A stretch of 64,000 nt of DNA from Parabacteroides sp. PM6-13 (GCF_029892605.1 NZ_JARXWF010000002.1:330686-394685); one strand, 5' to 3'; counted from the stretch's first letter, positions 1-9,134 are shown. Numbers and translations are program-made. The notes: generated from the letters alone by a model not told the origin.

Positions 1-1
1 G

Positions 2-1591
2 GAAATAGCAAAGACCGTAGAGTTTATTCCCATTACGGAGGCCTATTATGCGCCGAACTTTGGGTATATGTATAATAAGGGCGACAAGCAACTGGTTATG
101 ATCCTGTTGGCAGTTGGTTTGCTGATACTGATCTTTGCGGTGATCAACTATATCAACCTGACAGTCGCCCAAACCGGCTTCCGAGCCAAGGAGATGGCCA
201 CCCGCAGCCTATTGGGTTCTTCCCGCATGAGCTTGTTCTCCCGGCTGATTGGTGAATCCGTCATCCTTACTTTTATTTCCTTCCTGATAGGACTGTTCCT
301 GGCATTTGTCGCACGTCCCTATGGCGAGCGAATATTGGATGCGACGATCGATCTCTATGCGATATTAACACCGATGAACCTATTATTGGCTCTTGTTGCT
401 ATCATCCTGATCGGTTTTATCACCGGACTTCTCCCGGCACTGCTGATCTCCCGGACAAAAGCGGTCGATGTGGTGAAAGGAGGATTCCGTAAGAAGACAA
501 AAATGGTATTCAGCCGCTTCTTCATCACCTTCCAGAATGCGATCACGATTGCCCTGATGGCGGCTGCCCTGGTGATGATCTCACAGGTGAACCATCTTAT
601 GAAGGCGCCTTTGGGATATAACACGGAGAATATTATCGATATCTCAGCGGAGACCCTGGGTTCCAAAGATAAAGTAATGACACTGGCGAATGAATTTCGC
701 CGGCTGAGCGCGGTCTCTTTAGTATCGACATCTGCCGGCACGCCGTTTAACGGAGGAAATAATAACACGATTGAATTCGAGGATCGTTCGATTGGTTTTC
801 AGACATTGATAGTCGATTCCGCCTTTATGGAGATGCTGGGGATCGAGATCATCCGGGAAAACCATGTGGCTTCCAATAACGCCTTTTACCTGAATGAATA
901 CGCGCTGAAGGAACAAAACCTGCCTATAGATGCGGAAACATTCACCTTCTACCAGCCGGATGTGCCGATTGCCGGTGTGATAAAAGATTTCAACCTGCGG
1001 AATATTCTCTGGGAAAAGCAACCGATCAATCTGCAAATAAGGAATACAGAAGAGTTCCATCCGTGGAATATCTTAGTGCAGGTACAGGGTGATCCCTTTA
1101 TCGGCTGGCAACAGGTGAAAGATAAATACGAAGAGATTGTCGGCGTCGAGTTTAACGGTAAGTTCATCGACCAGCAGGTGGCTGATTCTTTTACCGTGCA
1201 GAAAAGGATTTCAGAGATTGTCGGTATATTCGCCGTTATCGCTATTCTGCTTTCTCTGTTGGGCTTATTGGCTATGTCGACCTATTTCATCCAGCAGCGC
1301 TCGCGTGAGATCGGGGTCCGGAAAGTGTTCGGATCAAACAATGCACAGATCCTGAAACGGTTGGTTGGCACCTTCCTCAACTATGTATTTATCGCCTTTG
1401 TGGTGGCAACGCCCATCATCTGGTATCTGATGCGCAACTGGCTGTCGGGCTATTCCTACCGGATCCATCTGAGCCCTATGTTCTTTATTCTCGCGGGATT
1501 GGGATGTTTTGTCATCTCTTTTGTCACGGTATTCTTTCAAAGTTACATGGCGGCAAACGCAAATCCTGTCGATAGCATTAAAACGGAATAA
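2..1591 (+). CDS. FtsX/MacB-type ABC transporter permease (5' end outside window)
   Basis: The reading frame is open from base 2, so the N-terminal part of this permease lies before the window; 529 residues are visible, while Bacteroidota members of this two-FtsX-domain family are usually near 780 residues. Visible hydrophobic segments include LVMILLAVGLLILIFAVINYI, a second and third helix ending in GLLPALLIS, a fourth (TIALMAAALVMIS) before an extracytoplasmic stretch, then the C-terminal FtsX core with the conserved string REIGVRKVFGS and the family-typical end NPVDSIKTE. Such permeases work with a MacB-type ATPase to move substrates or transmit mechanical force across the inner membrane. 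It sits upstream of tolC, macA, ATPase and macB-like genes in the same orientation, which suggests one efflux or envelope-stress locus. The substrate cannot be inferred. Confidence 0.88.
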   Translation, partial: EIAKTVEFIPITEAYYAPNFGYMYNKGDKQLVMILLAVGLLILIFAVINYINLTVAQTGFRAKEMATRSLLGSSRMSLFSRLIGESVILTFISFLIGLFLAFVARPYGERILDATIDLYAILTPMNLLLALVAIILIGFITGLLPALLISRTKAVDVVKGGFRKKTKMVFSRFFITFQNAITIALMAAALVMISQVNHLMKAPLGYNTENIIDISAETLGSKDKVMTLANEFRRLSAVSLVSTSAGTPFNGGNNNTIEFEDRSIGFQTLIVDSAFMEMLGIEIIRENHVASNNAFYLNEYALKEQNLPIDAETFTFYQPDVPIAGVIKDFNLRNILWEKQPINLQIRNTEEFHPWNILVQVQGDPFIGWQQVKDKYEEIVGVEFNGKFIDQQVADSFTVQKRISEIVGIFAVIAILLSLLGLLAMSTYFIQQRSREIGVRKVFGSNNAQILKRLVGTFLNYVFIAFVVATPIIWYLMRNWLSGYSYRIHLSPMFFILAGLGCFVISFVTVFFQSYMAANANPVDSIKTE

Positions 1592-1825
1592 GCTACCAAA
1601 ATCCGACCACTTCGAGGCCGGGGGGAGGATGCCTGATCTCTTGGCCCCATGTTCCGCTATGCTTCACATGGGGTTTATCAACGTCATGCGTCTTCGACGC
1701 GTTCATCGATTAAAACCTCCCTTTCGTCTATTGTTTCAACCTCGCTGCCGAGATTGCTTGCCGGCGTATCCCGTTCATCTTAATTTTGCTTTCGGTTTTT
1801 AGTTCGCTATTAATAAGGCAAAAAG
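1592..1825. repeat. Intergenic palindromic element with two hairpins
   Basis: The gap between the permease and tolC holds no plausible gene. It contains a perfect 8-bp inverted repeat (CCCCATGT at 1645-1652 against ACATGGGG at 1666-1673, 13-nt loop) and a second short hairpin (GCGTC-TTC-GACGC, 1688-1700). There is no T-run after either, so neither looks like an intrinsic terminator. Open frames across it read as low-complexity translations of the palindromes. It looks like a dispersed REP-type element that could modulate tolC expression within the operon. Confidence 0.5.
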
Positions 1826-3139
1826 ATGAAACAGGTTATGATTGTATTGGGCATACTTTTACTTGCCCCACTCGGGGCAAGTGCCCAATCGGAAGGAAGA
1901 TTATGGAGCTTACAGGATTGTTTGGATTATGCGCTTGAGTATAACATTCAGATCCAAAAGACGAAGATCGCTCAGTTGTCGGGCACAGAGGATACCCAGC
2001 AGGCCAGGGCGCGTTTGTTCCCCTCGCTATCCGCTTCGGTAAGCCAGGGGTTCACCAACTACCCTTCCAGTGATGTGCAGACAAACAACAGCTACAGCGG
2101 TAGCTACAATGTAAGTGCCAATTGGACATTGTTTGACGGGGGGAAACGTACCAACACGATCAAACAACAGGAGATACAGGATGAAATGAATGTGTTGGCG
2201 ATTGAACAAAGTGAAGATGACATCCGTATCTCTATTGTCCAGACCTATCTGCAGGTGATGTATGCCATGGAATCGGTACGTGTCAATGAGAACACCGTGG
2301 AGGTGTCGAAGGCACAACGCGACAGAGCCGAAGAACTGTTGCGGGCAGGTTCCATCTCACCGGTCGACTTCGCCCAGATGGAGAGCCAGTTCAGTACGGA
2401 TAAGTACCAATTGGTGGTCTCTCAAAACAACCTGGAAAACTATAAGATGCAACTCAAACAATTGCTCGAACTGGAAATCTTGGAGGATATGCAATTGGTT
2501 GAAGTGACTCTTTCCGATAACGATGTATTAAAGATATTGCCTGATAAAGAGAGTGTCTACAGCACTTCTTTGGCAGTGATGCCGGAGGTCAGGAATAGTG
2601 TGTTGGCAATAAATCAGTCAGAACTTGAAATTAAAAAAGCGAAAGGTGGCTACTGGCCTACTATCTCCCTGAACGCAGGTGTGGGTACCGGCCACCTTTC
2701 GGGTTCTGACGCCTCTTTTGGTAATCAGGTATGGAACCGCCTGAATGAAAACATCGGTCTATCTATCAATATTCCCATCTACAGCAACCGGGAGAATAAA
2801 ACAGCCGTCAACAAGGCGCGCTATTCCCTGAACACCAGTCAACTGGAGCTATTAAACACCCAGAAAGCCTTATTGCGCGAAGTGGAGGGTGTCTACCTCG
2901 ATGCCACCTCGGCTCAAAGCCAGTATGTTTCGGCGGCCGAACGGCTCAACTATGTGAAAGAGAGCTACAACCTGACCGAGCAGCAATTCTTCCTCGGCAT
3001 GAAGAATACGGTAGAGATGCTGACGGAAAAAAATAATCTACTCGCGGCACAACAGGAACTCCTGCAGACGAAGTATATGGCTGTTATGAGCATTCAGCTG
3101 TTGAATATCTACCAAAAACAACCCATCGATATAAATTAA
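1826..3139 (+). CDS. TolC-family outer-membrane efflux protein
   Basis: This 437-residue protein has a Sec signal peptide (MKQVMIVLGILLLAPLGASAQ) followed by LQDCLDYALEYNIQIQKTK, the typical start of the outer membrane efflux protein (OEP) fold. Two OEP repeats can be read, the second starting near residue 260 (SVLAINQSELEIKKAKGGYWPTISL), with long helical stretches between them that form the periplasmic tunnel. Family members trimerise in the outer membrane and dock on a periplasmic adaptor. The adaptor gene follows after 14 bp, and ATPase and permease genes follow that, so this is the exit duct of a MacAB-TolC-like tripartite pump. Length is normal for Bacteroidota TolC homologues. Confidence 0.93.
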   Translation: MKQVMIVLGILLLAPLGASAQSEGRLWSLQDCLDYALEYNIQIQKTKIAQLSGTEDTQQARARLFPSLSASVSQGFTNYPSSDVQTNNSYSGSYNVSANWTLFDGGKRTNTIKQQEIQDEMNVLAIEQSEDDIRISIVQTYLQVMYAMESVRVNENTVEVSKAQRDRAEELLRAGSISPVDFAQMESQFSTDKYQLVVSQNNLENYKMQLKQLLELEILEDMQLVEVTLSDNDVLKILPDKESVYSTSLAVMPEVRNSVLAINQSELEIKKAKGGYWPTISLNAGVGTGHLSGSDASFGNQVWNRLNENIGLSINIPIYSNRENKTAVNKARYSLNTSQLELLNTQKALLREVEGVYLDATSAQSQYVSAAERLNYVKESYNLTEQQFFLGMKNTVEMLTEKNNLLAAQQELLQTKYMAVMSIQLLNIYQKQPIDIN

Positions 3140-3153
3140 TACAACATAAGATC

Positions 3154-4341
3154 ATGAAGAAGAATAAAAAAACAATACTCGTAGGTGTGATAGTGATTGC
3201 GCTGGTCGTTTGCTCTGTCCCTCTGATAAAGGGGAAATCCACAGGTAAGGCAATGCAATTGGAGACAGCAAAAGCCAGTCGCATCTCTATCACTAATTCG
3301 GTCACGGCAACCGGCACCGTGGAACCGGTGGTGAAGGTAGAGGTAGGAACACAGGTGTCGGGTATCATCGATTACATCTACGTCGACTACAACAGCGTAG
3401 TGAAAAAAGGGGAACTCCTGGCCGAAATGGATAAGGTGAACCTGCAGGCCGAAATGGTCTCAAAAGAGGCGGAGCTTGCCAGCAGCAAGACCGAGTATGA
3501 ATACCAGGAAAAGAATTTTGCCCGTTCCAAGGTGCTTTATGACAAACAGTTGATCAGCGACACGGAGTATGAAACGGCTACCTACAATTACGAAAAGGCA
3601 AAAAGCAGCTACGAACGCACCCAATCGGAAATGACTAAAGTACGCCGTAACCTCTCCTATGCCCGCATTACCAGCCCGATCGACGGCGTGGTGATCAACC
3701 GCGCGGTGGAAGAGGGACAAACGGTAGCGGCCGGATTTAGCACACCTACCCTGTTTACGATCGCCAACGACCTGACCCAGATGCGGGTGATCGCCGACGT
3801 AGACGAGGCGGATATAGGCCAGGTGGCCGAAGGACAGAACGTACGCTTCGAGGTAGATGCCTATCCGGAGGATGTGTTCGAAGGAAAAGTGACCCAGGTC
3901 AGACTGGAGGCGACGACTACCTCCAATGTGGTCACCTACGAAGTGGTGATTAGCGCTTACAATCCCGACCTGAAACTGAAACCAGGCTTGACAGCGAATG
4001 TGACGATATATACGATGGAACGGGAAAATGTATTGACGATCCCGAGCAAAGCGCTCCGGTTTATCCCCGACGAAGAGCAACTGGAAAAGATGAAAATAAG
4101 TGTGGCTGATCTCTCGTTGGAGCCTGCCGTCGGGAAAAAGGTGGTATGGCAGCTGCAGGGAAATACCCTGGTGCCTAAGATGGTCACCATAGGAGCCAAC
4201 GGGGGAAACAAGGCTGAGGTCATAGAAGGACTTTCGGATGGTGATGAAGTGGTAGCCGGATTGATCTCCAACGGAGAGATGGCGGCAGCCGATGCGGTTG
4301 AACGAAGTCCTTTTATGCCAGGCCCTCCGGGGAGGAGATAG
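3154..4341 (+). CDS. MacA/HlyD-family periplasmic adaptor
   Basis: This 395-residue membrane-fusion protein has an N-terminal hydrophobic segment (residues 6-22) that is a signal anchor. A split lipoyl-like barrel-sandwich follows: first half around residues 52-90 (VEVGTQVSGIIDYIYVDYNS), second half near 170-205 (SPIDGVVINRAVEEGQTV). The helical hairpin lies between them at about 90-165, rich in E, K and A. The beta-barrel domain (residues ~208-290) contains the family-typical KLKPGLTANVTI. It links the TolC-like duct at 1826 to the ATPase and permease encoded downstream. The end of the gene, PFMPGPPGRR, is unremarkable. A large inverted repeat begins at the base after the stop codon. Confidence 0.93.
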   Translation: MKKNKKTILVGVIVIALVVCSVPLIKGKSTGKAMQLETAKASRISITNSVTATGTVEPVVKVEVGTQVSGIIDYIYVDYNSVVKKGELLAEMDKVNLQAEMVSKEAELASSKTEYEYQEKNFARSKVLYDKQLISDTEYETATYNYEKAKSSYERTQSEMTKVRRNLSYARITSPIDGVVINRAVEEGQTVAAGFSTPTLFTIANDLTQMRVIADVDEADIGQVAEGQNVRFEVDAYPEDVFEGKVTQVRLEATTTSNVVTYEVVISAYNPDLKLKPGLTANVTIYTMERENVLTIPSKALRFIPDEEQLEKMKISVADLSLEPAVGKKVVWQLQGNTLVPKMVTIGANGGNKAEVIEGLSDGDEVVAGLISNGEMAAADAVERSPFMPGPPGRR

Positions 4342-4493
4342 CACCTCTCCCCCAACCCCTCTCCACAAGAGAGGGGTGTGATCGGTAATCTTTAGATCTG
4401 TTAGAGGAAGAAAGAAAAGAAAAAAGAAAGAAAAGAATCTATGCCCCTTCCGAACACACCCCTCTCTTGTGGAGAGGGGTCGGGGGAGAGGTG
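4342..4493. repeat. 39-bp inverted repeat filling the macA-ATPase gap
   Basis: Arms at 4342-4380 and 4455-4493 are reverse complements with one mismatch; each arm also folds on itself (CCCTCTC-TTGTG-GAGAGGG). The 74-bp spacer is A-rich. The element starts directly after the adaptor stop codon and ends 14 bp before the ATPase start codon at 4508. A frame that starts inside the right arm (4469) would add 13 residues to the ATPase, but these are encoded by the repeat and do not belong to the family. The structure could stabilise or attenuate the polycistronic message. Confidence 0.85.
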
Positions 4494-4507
4494 ATAAATG
4501 TAGAATT

Positions 4508-5251
4508 ATGAAAGAGATAATACGCCTTGAACATATAAAACGGGATTTCCAGGTAGGAGAAGAGACGGTGCACGCCTTGCGCGGCGTATCGTTCACGATC
4601 CATGAAGGGGAATTCGTGACGATCATGGGGACCTCCGGCTCGGGTAAGAGTACGCTCCTGAATACCTTAGGCTGCCTGGACACGCCAACGGCAGGAGAGT
4701 ATTTCCTGGATGGCATCTCGGTGCGTACGATGGGTAAGAACGAACGGGCTACCTTGCGCAACCGGAAGATCGGGTTTGTCTTCCAGAGCTACAACCTATT
4801 GGCCAAGACAACTGCCGTGGAGAATGTAGAACTACCATTGATGTACAATCCCTCTTTCAACGCCGCAGCGCGTAAGGAGAAAGCGATTGAATCGCTCAAA
4901 GCCGTAGGACTGGGCGATCGGTTGCAGCACAAAAGCAATCAGATGTCGGGCGGACAGATGCAACGCGTAGCCATTGCCCGCGCTTTAGTGAACGACCCGG
5001 CAGTGATCCTGGCCGACGAAGCGACCGGAAACCTGGATACACGCACCAGCTACGAGATCCTGGTGCTTTTCCAGCGCCTTCATGCCGAAGGGAGAACCAT
5101 CATCTTCGTGACCCATAATCCGGAAATAGCTCATTACAGCAGCCGCAATATCCTGTTAAAAGACGGACGCATTGTCAGCGACACCTACAACGACAACATA
5201 CAATCGGCAGCAAAGGAATTAGCGAAACTTCCGGTTGAAGTTGATAATTGA
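4508..5251 (+). CDS. MacB/LolD-type ABC transporter ATPase
   Basis: This 247-residue ATPase has Walker [10 protein letters not shown] at residues 41-49, a Q-loop (FVFQSYNLL), the signature [15 protein letters not shown], Walker B VILADEAT and the switch histidine in FVTHNPE. It belongs to the LolD/MacB subfamily that powers FtsX-type permeases. I chose the ATG at 4508 because [14 protein letters not shown] is the normal family start; an in-frame upstream ATG at 4469 lies within the inverted repeat. The permease partner follows at about 5292. With the TolC and MacA homologues it makes a complete tripartite pump. Confidence 0.94.
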   Translation: MKEIIRLEHIKRDFQVGEETVHALRGVSFTIHEGEFVTIMGTSGSGKSTLLNTLGCLDTPTAGEYFLDGISVRTMGKNERATLRNRKIGFVFQSYNLLAKTTAVENVELPLMYNPSFNAAARKEKAIESLKAVGLGDRLQHKSNQMSGGQMQRVAIARALVNDPAVILADEATGNLDTRTSYEILVLFQRLHAEGRTIIFVTHNPEIAHYSSRNILLKDGRIVSDTYNDNIQSAAKELAKLPVEVDN

Positions 5252-5291
5252 TAGGTGGCAATTAATAATTAACAATTAATAATTGATAAAC

Positions 5292-6512
5292 GTGAACGGT
5301 ACAAACTTATTTAAAATAGCCCTCCGTGCCTTAGCAAACAATAAGATGCGCGGATTCCTCACCATGCTGGGCATTATCATCGGCGTTGCTTCGGTGATCA
5401 CCATGCTGGCCATCGGGCAAGGATCGAAAAAGAGTATCCAATCGCAGATCAGCGAGATGGGATCGAATATGATCATGATCCAGCCCGGAGGCGATATGCG
5501 GGGTGGTGTGCGCCAGAGCGCCTCTTCGATGGAGACATTGAAACTGACCGATTTTGAAAATATCGTGAACGAAACGCGCTACCTATCGGCTGTGTCGCCT
5601 ACGGTCAATAGCAGCGGACAACTGATATTCGGTGCTAATAACAAACCGACCACCGTCTATGGCGTAAACGAGGCCTACCTCGACATCCGCCGCTACGAGG
5701 TGGAAGATGGTGATATGTTTACATCGCAGGACATCGCCACCGCCGCGAAGGTATGCGTTGTCGGGAAAACAGTGGTGGACGAATTGTTTACCAACGGTGA
5801 GAACCCGGTAGGCAAAGTGATACGCTTCAATAAAATCCCGCTCCGCATAGTCGGGGTATTAAAAAGCAAAGGATATAACAGTATGGGTATGGACCAGGAC
5901 GACCTAATCTTAGCTCCATATACAACCATTCAGAAAAGAGTTCTGGCCATTACCCATATCCAGGGAATCAACGCTTCGGCGATCAAAGAAGAATATACCG
6001 ACCAGGCGATCGACGAGATTACGGAAATACTTCGCCGCAACCACAAGTTAAGAGAGACAGATGAAGATGATTTTACCATCCGTTCGATGGAAGAGATGAG
6101 CAAGATGATGACGACGACAACGGATTTGATGACGGTCTTACTGGCGGCTGTGGCAGGTATTTCCCTCCTGGTGGGAGGTATCGGTATTATGAATATCATG
6201 TATGTTTCGGTCACCGAACGAACCCGCGAGATCGGTCTTCGCATGAGTATCGGAGCCAAAGGACGCGACATCCTGGCGCAATTCCTGATCGAATCGATCC
6301 TGATCAGTGTGACGGGCGGTCTTATCGGGGTGTTGTTTGGCGTTGGAGCGGCCTTTATGGTCAATCTCCTGGTGCACTATCCGGTGTCTATCCAGGCATG
6401 GACCATCTTCCTCTCCTTTGCCGTCTGTACCTTCACCGGGGTTTTCTTCGGATGGTATCCGGCACAGAAGGCGGCTCAATTGGATCCGATCGAGGCGATA
6501 CGGTATGAGTAG
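5292..6512 (+). CDS. MacB-type ABC permease with periplasmic core domain
   Basis: About 406 residues. The N-terminus NLFKIALRALANNKMRGFLTMLG, then helix IIIGVASVITMLAIG, is the classic MacB start. A periplasmic core domain (residues ~45-270) is followed by the FtsX domain with VSVTERTREIGLRMSIGA and three helices, ending LDPIEAIRYE. The start is uncertain because no ATG is available. GTG at 5292 gives MNGTNLFKIAL and suits homologues; TTG at 5283 would add three residues. The gene follows the ATPase after an AT-rich spacer built of AATTAATAATTG-like repeats. It should form the mechanotransmitting inner-membrane part of the MacAB-TolC-like pump, exporting peptides, lipids or macrolide-like compounds; the substrate is unknown. 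Confidence 0.92.
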   Translation: MNGTNLFKIALRALANNKMRGFLTMLGIIIGVASVITMLAIGQGSKKSIQSQISEMGSNMIMIQPGGDMRGGVRQSASSMETLKLTDFENIVNETRYLSAVSPTVNSSGQLIFGANNKPTTVYGVNEAYLDIRRYEVEDGDMFTSQDIATAAKVCVVGKTVVDELFTNGENPVGKVIRFNKIPLRIVGVLKSKGYNSMGMDQDDLILAPYTTIQKRVLAITHIQGINASAIKEEYTDQAIDEITEILRRNHKLRETDEDDFTIRSMEEMSKMMTTTTDLMTVLLAAVAGISLLVGGIGIMNIMYVSVTERTREIGLRMSIGAKGRDILAQFLIESILISVTGGLIGVLFGVGAAFMVNLLVHYPVSIQAWTIFLSFAVCTFTGVFFGWYPAQKAAQLDPIEAIRYE

Positions 6513-6624
6513 AGTTATTAATTGATAATTGATAATAGGCAACATTTGCTTAGGCGAAGGAGGGGGGGCAATGGGTGATTGTTTTACGCCTTCGGAGAAG
6601 CGAACGTTGTTTGACAAAATGAAA

Positions 6625-6739
6625 GCAAAATAGCGATTTTGCTTTACAATATGATACGTTAAAAAGTGTTACTCGCGGGACTAATTTTAAATACCCCTAC
6701 GTTTTTGGAAAAATAGTCGGGCGATTTTGACAAAATGTC
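6625..6739 (-). repeat. R1 dispersed element, copy 1 (minus orientation)
   Basis: Read on the minus strand this matches 24066-24180 and 40803-40916 almost base for base over ~110 bp, with shared landmarks CGTAGGGGTATTTAAAA, CCCGCGAGTAACAC and ACGTATCATATTGTAAAGC. Each copy ends in a short palindrome; here it is GCAAAAT-AGCG-ATTTTGC at 6625-6642. Confidence 0.85.
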
Positions 6740-6833
6740 AAAATGTCTGAACCTTGATTCCGCTGATTTTTGGATTTTCAGGATGTGATTGGGTTGATTT
6801 AATTTAATATGATTATTCTGATGGATGCGGATC

Positions 6834-7041
6834 TTCAAATTGGAGAAAAGGGGAAGATTTGCAGAAAGCCCGGAAGGGCTTCAACCTAGATAACCCCGTG
6901 CAAGCCGTCAGGCGCAGCTCGGGGTAGAAGTAATGTCTATATAATGAGCTCCGTAGGAGGTCAACTGTTGAGCCCCTACGGAGCTCGTGTCTCTGCGACA
7001 ACCCACCCCGAGCTGCGCCTGACGGCTTGCACGGGGTTATC
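6834..7041. repeat. R2 nested palindromic repeat, copy 1
   Basis: Bases 6834-7030 match 63804-64000 with one mismatch (6841), and 189 bp are identical in a row. The core is a perfect 37-bp inverted repeat (6889-6925 against 7005-7041) enclosing a second perfect 12-bp inverted repeat (GAGCTCCGTAGG at 6946-6957, CCTACGGAGCTC at 6975-6986). The flank also carries the small hairpin AGCCC-GGA-AGGGCT. No gene product fits; it looks like a compound REP/BIME-type element. Confidence 0.92.
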
Positions 7042-7203
7042 CAAGTATAAGTCCTTGCGGACTTTAGAACCTTCAATTCTTCCAAAATCTGAAGATACAA
7101 CCTTAAGCCTCCCCTTGGGGGAGGTTGGAGGGGCCGAAGCCCTCCCCCGACACATCACCCATTGAAACATGAAACACCATAAATAGAATACACATTAAAT
7201 TAC

Positions 7204-7211
7204 TACATTTG
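7204..7211 (+). promoter_or_regulatory. Putative -7 box TACATTTG before the kinase gene
   Basis: TACATTTG matches the Bacteroidales -7 consensus TAnnTTTG exactly but ends only 4 bp before the ATG at 7216. If used, transcription would begin at or next to the start codon and the mRNA would be leaderless. No -33 box is seen at the expected distance. Confidence 0.4.
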
Positions 7212-7215
7212 TCTT

Positions 7216-8352
7216 ATGGAAAATAAACATCATACAGCTCCTTCTATTCCCTCGGAACGCACCGGGTCGTTGTTTCTGTTGCGCCATAGCTGGCTTCTTC
7301 ATGTCATTGCCTGGGCGATATTCTTCAGCTTCCCCTTTGTTATGATCTCCACTCGGTCGCATCAGACCATCTCCTGGGATACCTACCTGCGGTTTACCAT
7401 AGGCCTGGTGGCGATGATGGTGGTGTTCTATGCCAACTATTCGTTTCTGGTAGAGCATTTCCTGTTTAAGAAAAAAATCTGGCGGTTTCTGTTGTATAAT
7501 CTCCTACTGATCACAGTCGTTTCGATCCTGATGCACCTTTCCATGGAGCTGCTTCCACATTCGATCGAGGCAGCGCCGACAGCACCGACAGACCGCATCC
7601 CTCCCCCACCGCCACGCGGAAGGCCGGAGCAGGACTTCTGGAATATGCGCTTATTCTTTGGAAATATAACCCGCTTTGTGTTTACCGCTACGCTGGGCAC
7701 CTTGTTTCAGGTGACTCGCAGCTGGTACCGGGTAGAGGCCGCGCGCAAAGAGCTCGAACAGAACCGCACACAGGCGGAATTGCAAAATCTGAAAAGCCAG
7801 CTCAATCCGCATTTCCTGTTCAATACGCTGAATAATATCTACAGCCAGATTGCTTTCAGCCCGGAAAAAGCACAGGAGTCGGTGCACGAGTTGAGCCGTC
7901 TGTTGCGCTATGTGATGTATGACAGCAGCCAACCGCTGGTCGCTTTGGAAGATGAGCTCGCATTTGTGCGCAACTATGTGGAATTGATGCGTATCCGTTT
8001 GCCCGAACATGTGGAGGTTAAGACCTTTATTGAAGTCGAAACGCCACAGGCCCGCATCGCCCCCCTATTGTTTATCTCCCTGATCGAGAACGCCTTTAAG
8101 CATGGGGTAAGCAATATCCACCCCTCGTTTATCGGCATTGATATCCACCAGGAAGGCGACGAGATCATCTGTACGATCATCAACAGCAACTACCCCAAAG
8201 AGACCGACAATGACAAAAGCGGTTCGGGTATCGGCCTGCCGAATCTCCGGAAACGCCTGGCACTGCTGTATCCTCATCATCATACCTTTACCTACGGGAA
8301 AGAGGGTGATAACTATCGCGCTTACCTATCTATTACCTTACATCGGAATTAG
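7216..8352 (+). CDS. LytS/YehU-type membrane sensor histidine kinase
   Basis: This 378-residue kinase has about four N-terminal membrane helices (residues ~28-130: LLHVIAWAIFFSFPFVMI, FTIGLVAMMVVFYANYSFL, FLLYNLLLITVVSILMHL and a later one near 150-170), a proline-rich loop, and a His_kinase (PF06580-type) domain. His199 in the motif LNPHFLFNTLNNI is the expected phosphoacceptor. A compact HATPase domain with ENAFKHGV and GSGIGLPNLRKRL completes the protein. The LytTR regulator starts 2 bp after the stop, so they form one two-component system. It lies downstream of the efflux genes but is separated from them by a 700-bp repeat-rich gap, so control of the pump is plausible but not shown. Confidence 0.92.
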   Translation: MENKHHTAPSIPSERTGSLFLLRHSWLLHVIAWAIFFSFPFVMISTRSHQTISWDTYLRFTIGLVAMMVVFYANYSFLVEHFLFKKKIWRFLLYNLLLITVVSILMHLSMELLPHSIEAAPTAPTDRIPPPPPRGRPEQDFWNMRLFFGNITRFVFTATLGTLFQVTRSWYRVEAARKELEQNRTQAELQNLKSQLNPHFLFNTLNNIYSQIAFSPEKAQESVHELSRLLRYVMYDSSQPLVALEDELAFVRNYVELMRIRLPEHVEVKTFIEVETPQARIAPLLFISLIENAFKHGVSNIHPSFIGIDIHQEGDEIICTIINSNYPKETDNDKSGSGIGLPNLRKRLALLYPHHHTFTYGKEGDNYRAYLSITLHRN

Positions 8353-8354
8353 CC

Positions 8355-9107
8355 ATGAAACTGACCTGTTGCATCATCGACGACGAGCCCCTGGCTGTCA
8401 GCCTGTTGGAGAGTTATGTCAATAAGACCCCTTTCCTGGAACTGAAAGCGAAATTCAACAGCGCTTTGCAAGCGATCGACTTATTGACCAACGAACCGGT
8501 CGATCTGCTCTTCCTCGACATTCAGATGCCGGAGTTGAACGGATTGGAGTTCTCACGCATATTGACGACCGATACGCGCATAATCTTCACCACCGCGTTC
8601 AATCAATACGCCCTCGACGGATATAAGGTCAGCGCCCTGGACTATCTCTTGAAGCCGATCGCTTATACCGACTTCCTGACGGCTGCCCATAAAGCATTGC
8701 AATGGTATGAAAAAGTAGGAAAAGAGCCGATGGAAAGGGGAAAAATGGAATATAACCCTGCCCCGGAAGAGCCCGAAAGTATTTTTATCAAAACGGAATA
8801 CAAACTGATCCAGGTCGAGCTGCGTAAGATCCTCTACATCGAAGGATTGAAAGATTATGTGAAAATATACATCGAAGACGAAGCCCGCCCCATCCTTTCA
8901 TTGATTAGCATGAAGGCGCTCGAAGAGATGCTCCCCGCCAGCCGTTTTATCCGTGTTCACCGTTCTTTTATCGTGCAACCCGAGAAGATCAAAGTGATCG
9001 AACGCAACCGCATCGTCTTCGGCAAAGAATACATCCCCATCTCCGACAGCTACAAGGACAAATTCTACGAATTCCTCACCCAACGCTCGCTGATTTCGAA
9101 GATGTAG
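8355..9107 (+). CDS. LytTR-family response regulator
   Basis: This 250-residue protein has a receiver domain (residues 1-120) with the acidic pair DDE near residue 10, phosphoacceptor Asp55 in LFLDIQMPELNG and the conserved Lys in YLLKPI. A LytTR DNA-binding domain (residues ~135-245) includes IFIKTEYKLIQVEL, the segment VHRSFIV and the end RNRIVFGKEYIPISDSYK. It is translationally close-coupled to the kinase at 7216 (2-bp gap) and ends at a strong terminator shared with the convergent GH127 gene. LytTR regulators often control envelope or transport genes next door, here the MacAB-TolC-like pump. Confidence 0.94.
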   Translation: MKLTCCIIDDEPLAVSLLESYVNKTPFLELKAKFNSALQAIDLLTNEPVDLLFLDIQMPELNGLEFSRILTTDTRIIFTTAFNQYALDGYKVSALDYLLKPIAYTDFLTAAHKALQWYEKVGKEPMERGKMEYNPAPEEPESIFIKTEYKLIQVELRKILYIEGLKDYVKIYIEDEARPILSLISMKALEEMLPASRFIRVHRSFIVQPEKIKVIERNRIVFGKEYIPISDSYKDKFYEFLTQRSLISKM

Positions 9108-9134
9108 GTTTGTTTTCGCACTAAACAGATAAAA

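Larger units (their letters stand above)
6513..7215. other. 703-bp gene-free gap packed with repeats
   Basis: No credible gene lies here. In order the gap holds: an AT-rich stretch similar to 5237-5290; a minus-oriented copy of the ~110-bp R1 element (6625-6739); a short stretch also found near the R1 copy at 40649-40722 (about 6772-6841); the R2 nested palindrome (6834-7041); a small hairpin AAGTCC-TTGC-GGACTT; and a G+C-rich inverted repeat CCTCCCC/GGGGAGG at 7108-7124. The open frames in it are translations of these palindromes. The only promoter-like sequence I see is just before the kinase gene at 7216. Confidence 0.8.

Noticed and set aside
3460..4761. Long minus-strand open frame (433 codons) antisense to the MacA-like gene
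   Set aside because: It lies opposite a clear adaptor gene and across the inverted repeat, has low-complexity Ser/Arg/His-rich composition and matches no family.
6813..7165. Open frames across the R2 repeat, also at 63615-63971
   Set aside because: They are translations of palindromic repeat sequence on both strands; identical frames occur in both copies because the DNA is repeated, not because a protein is conserved.
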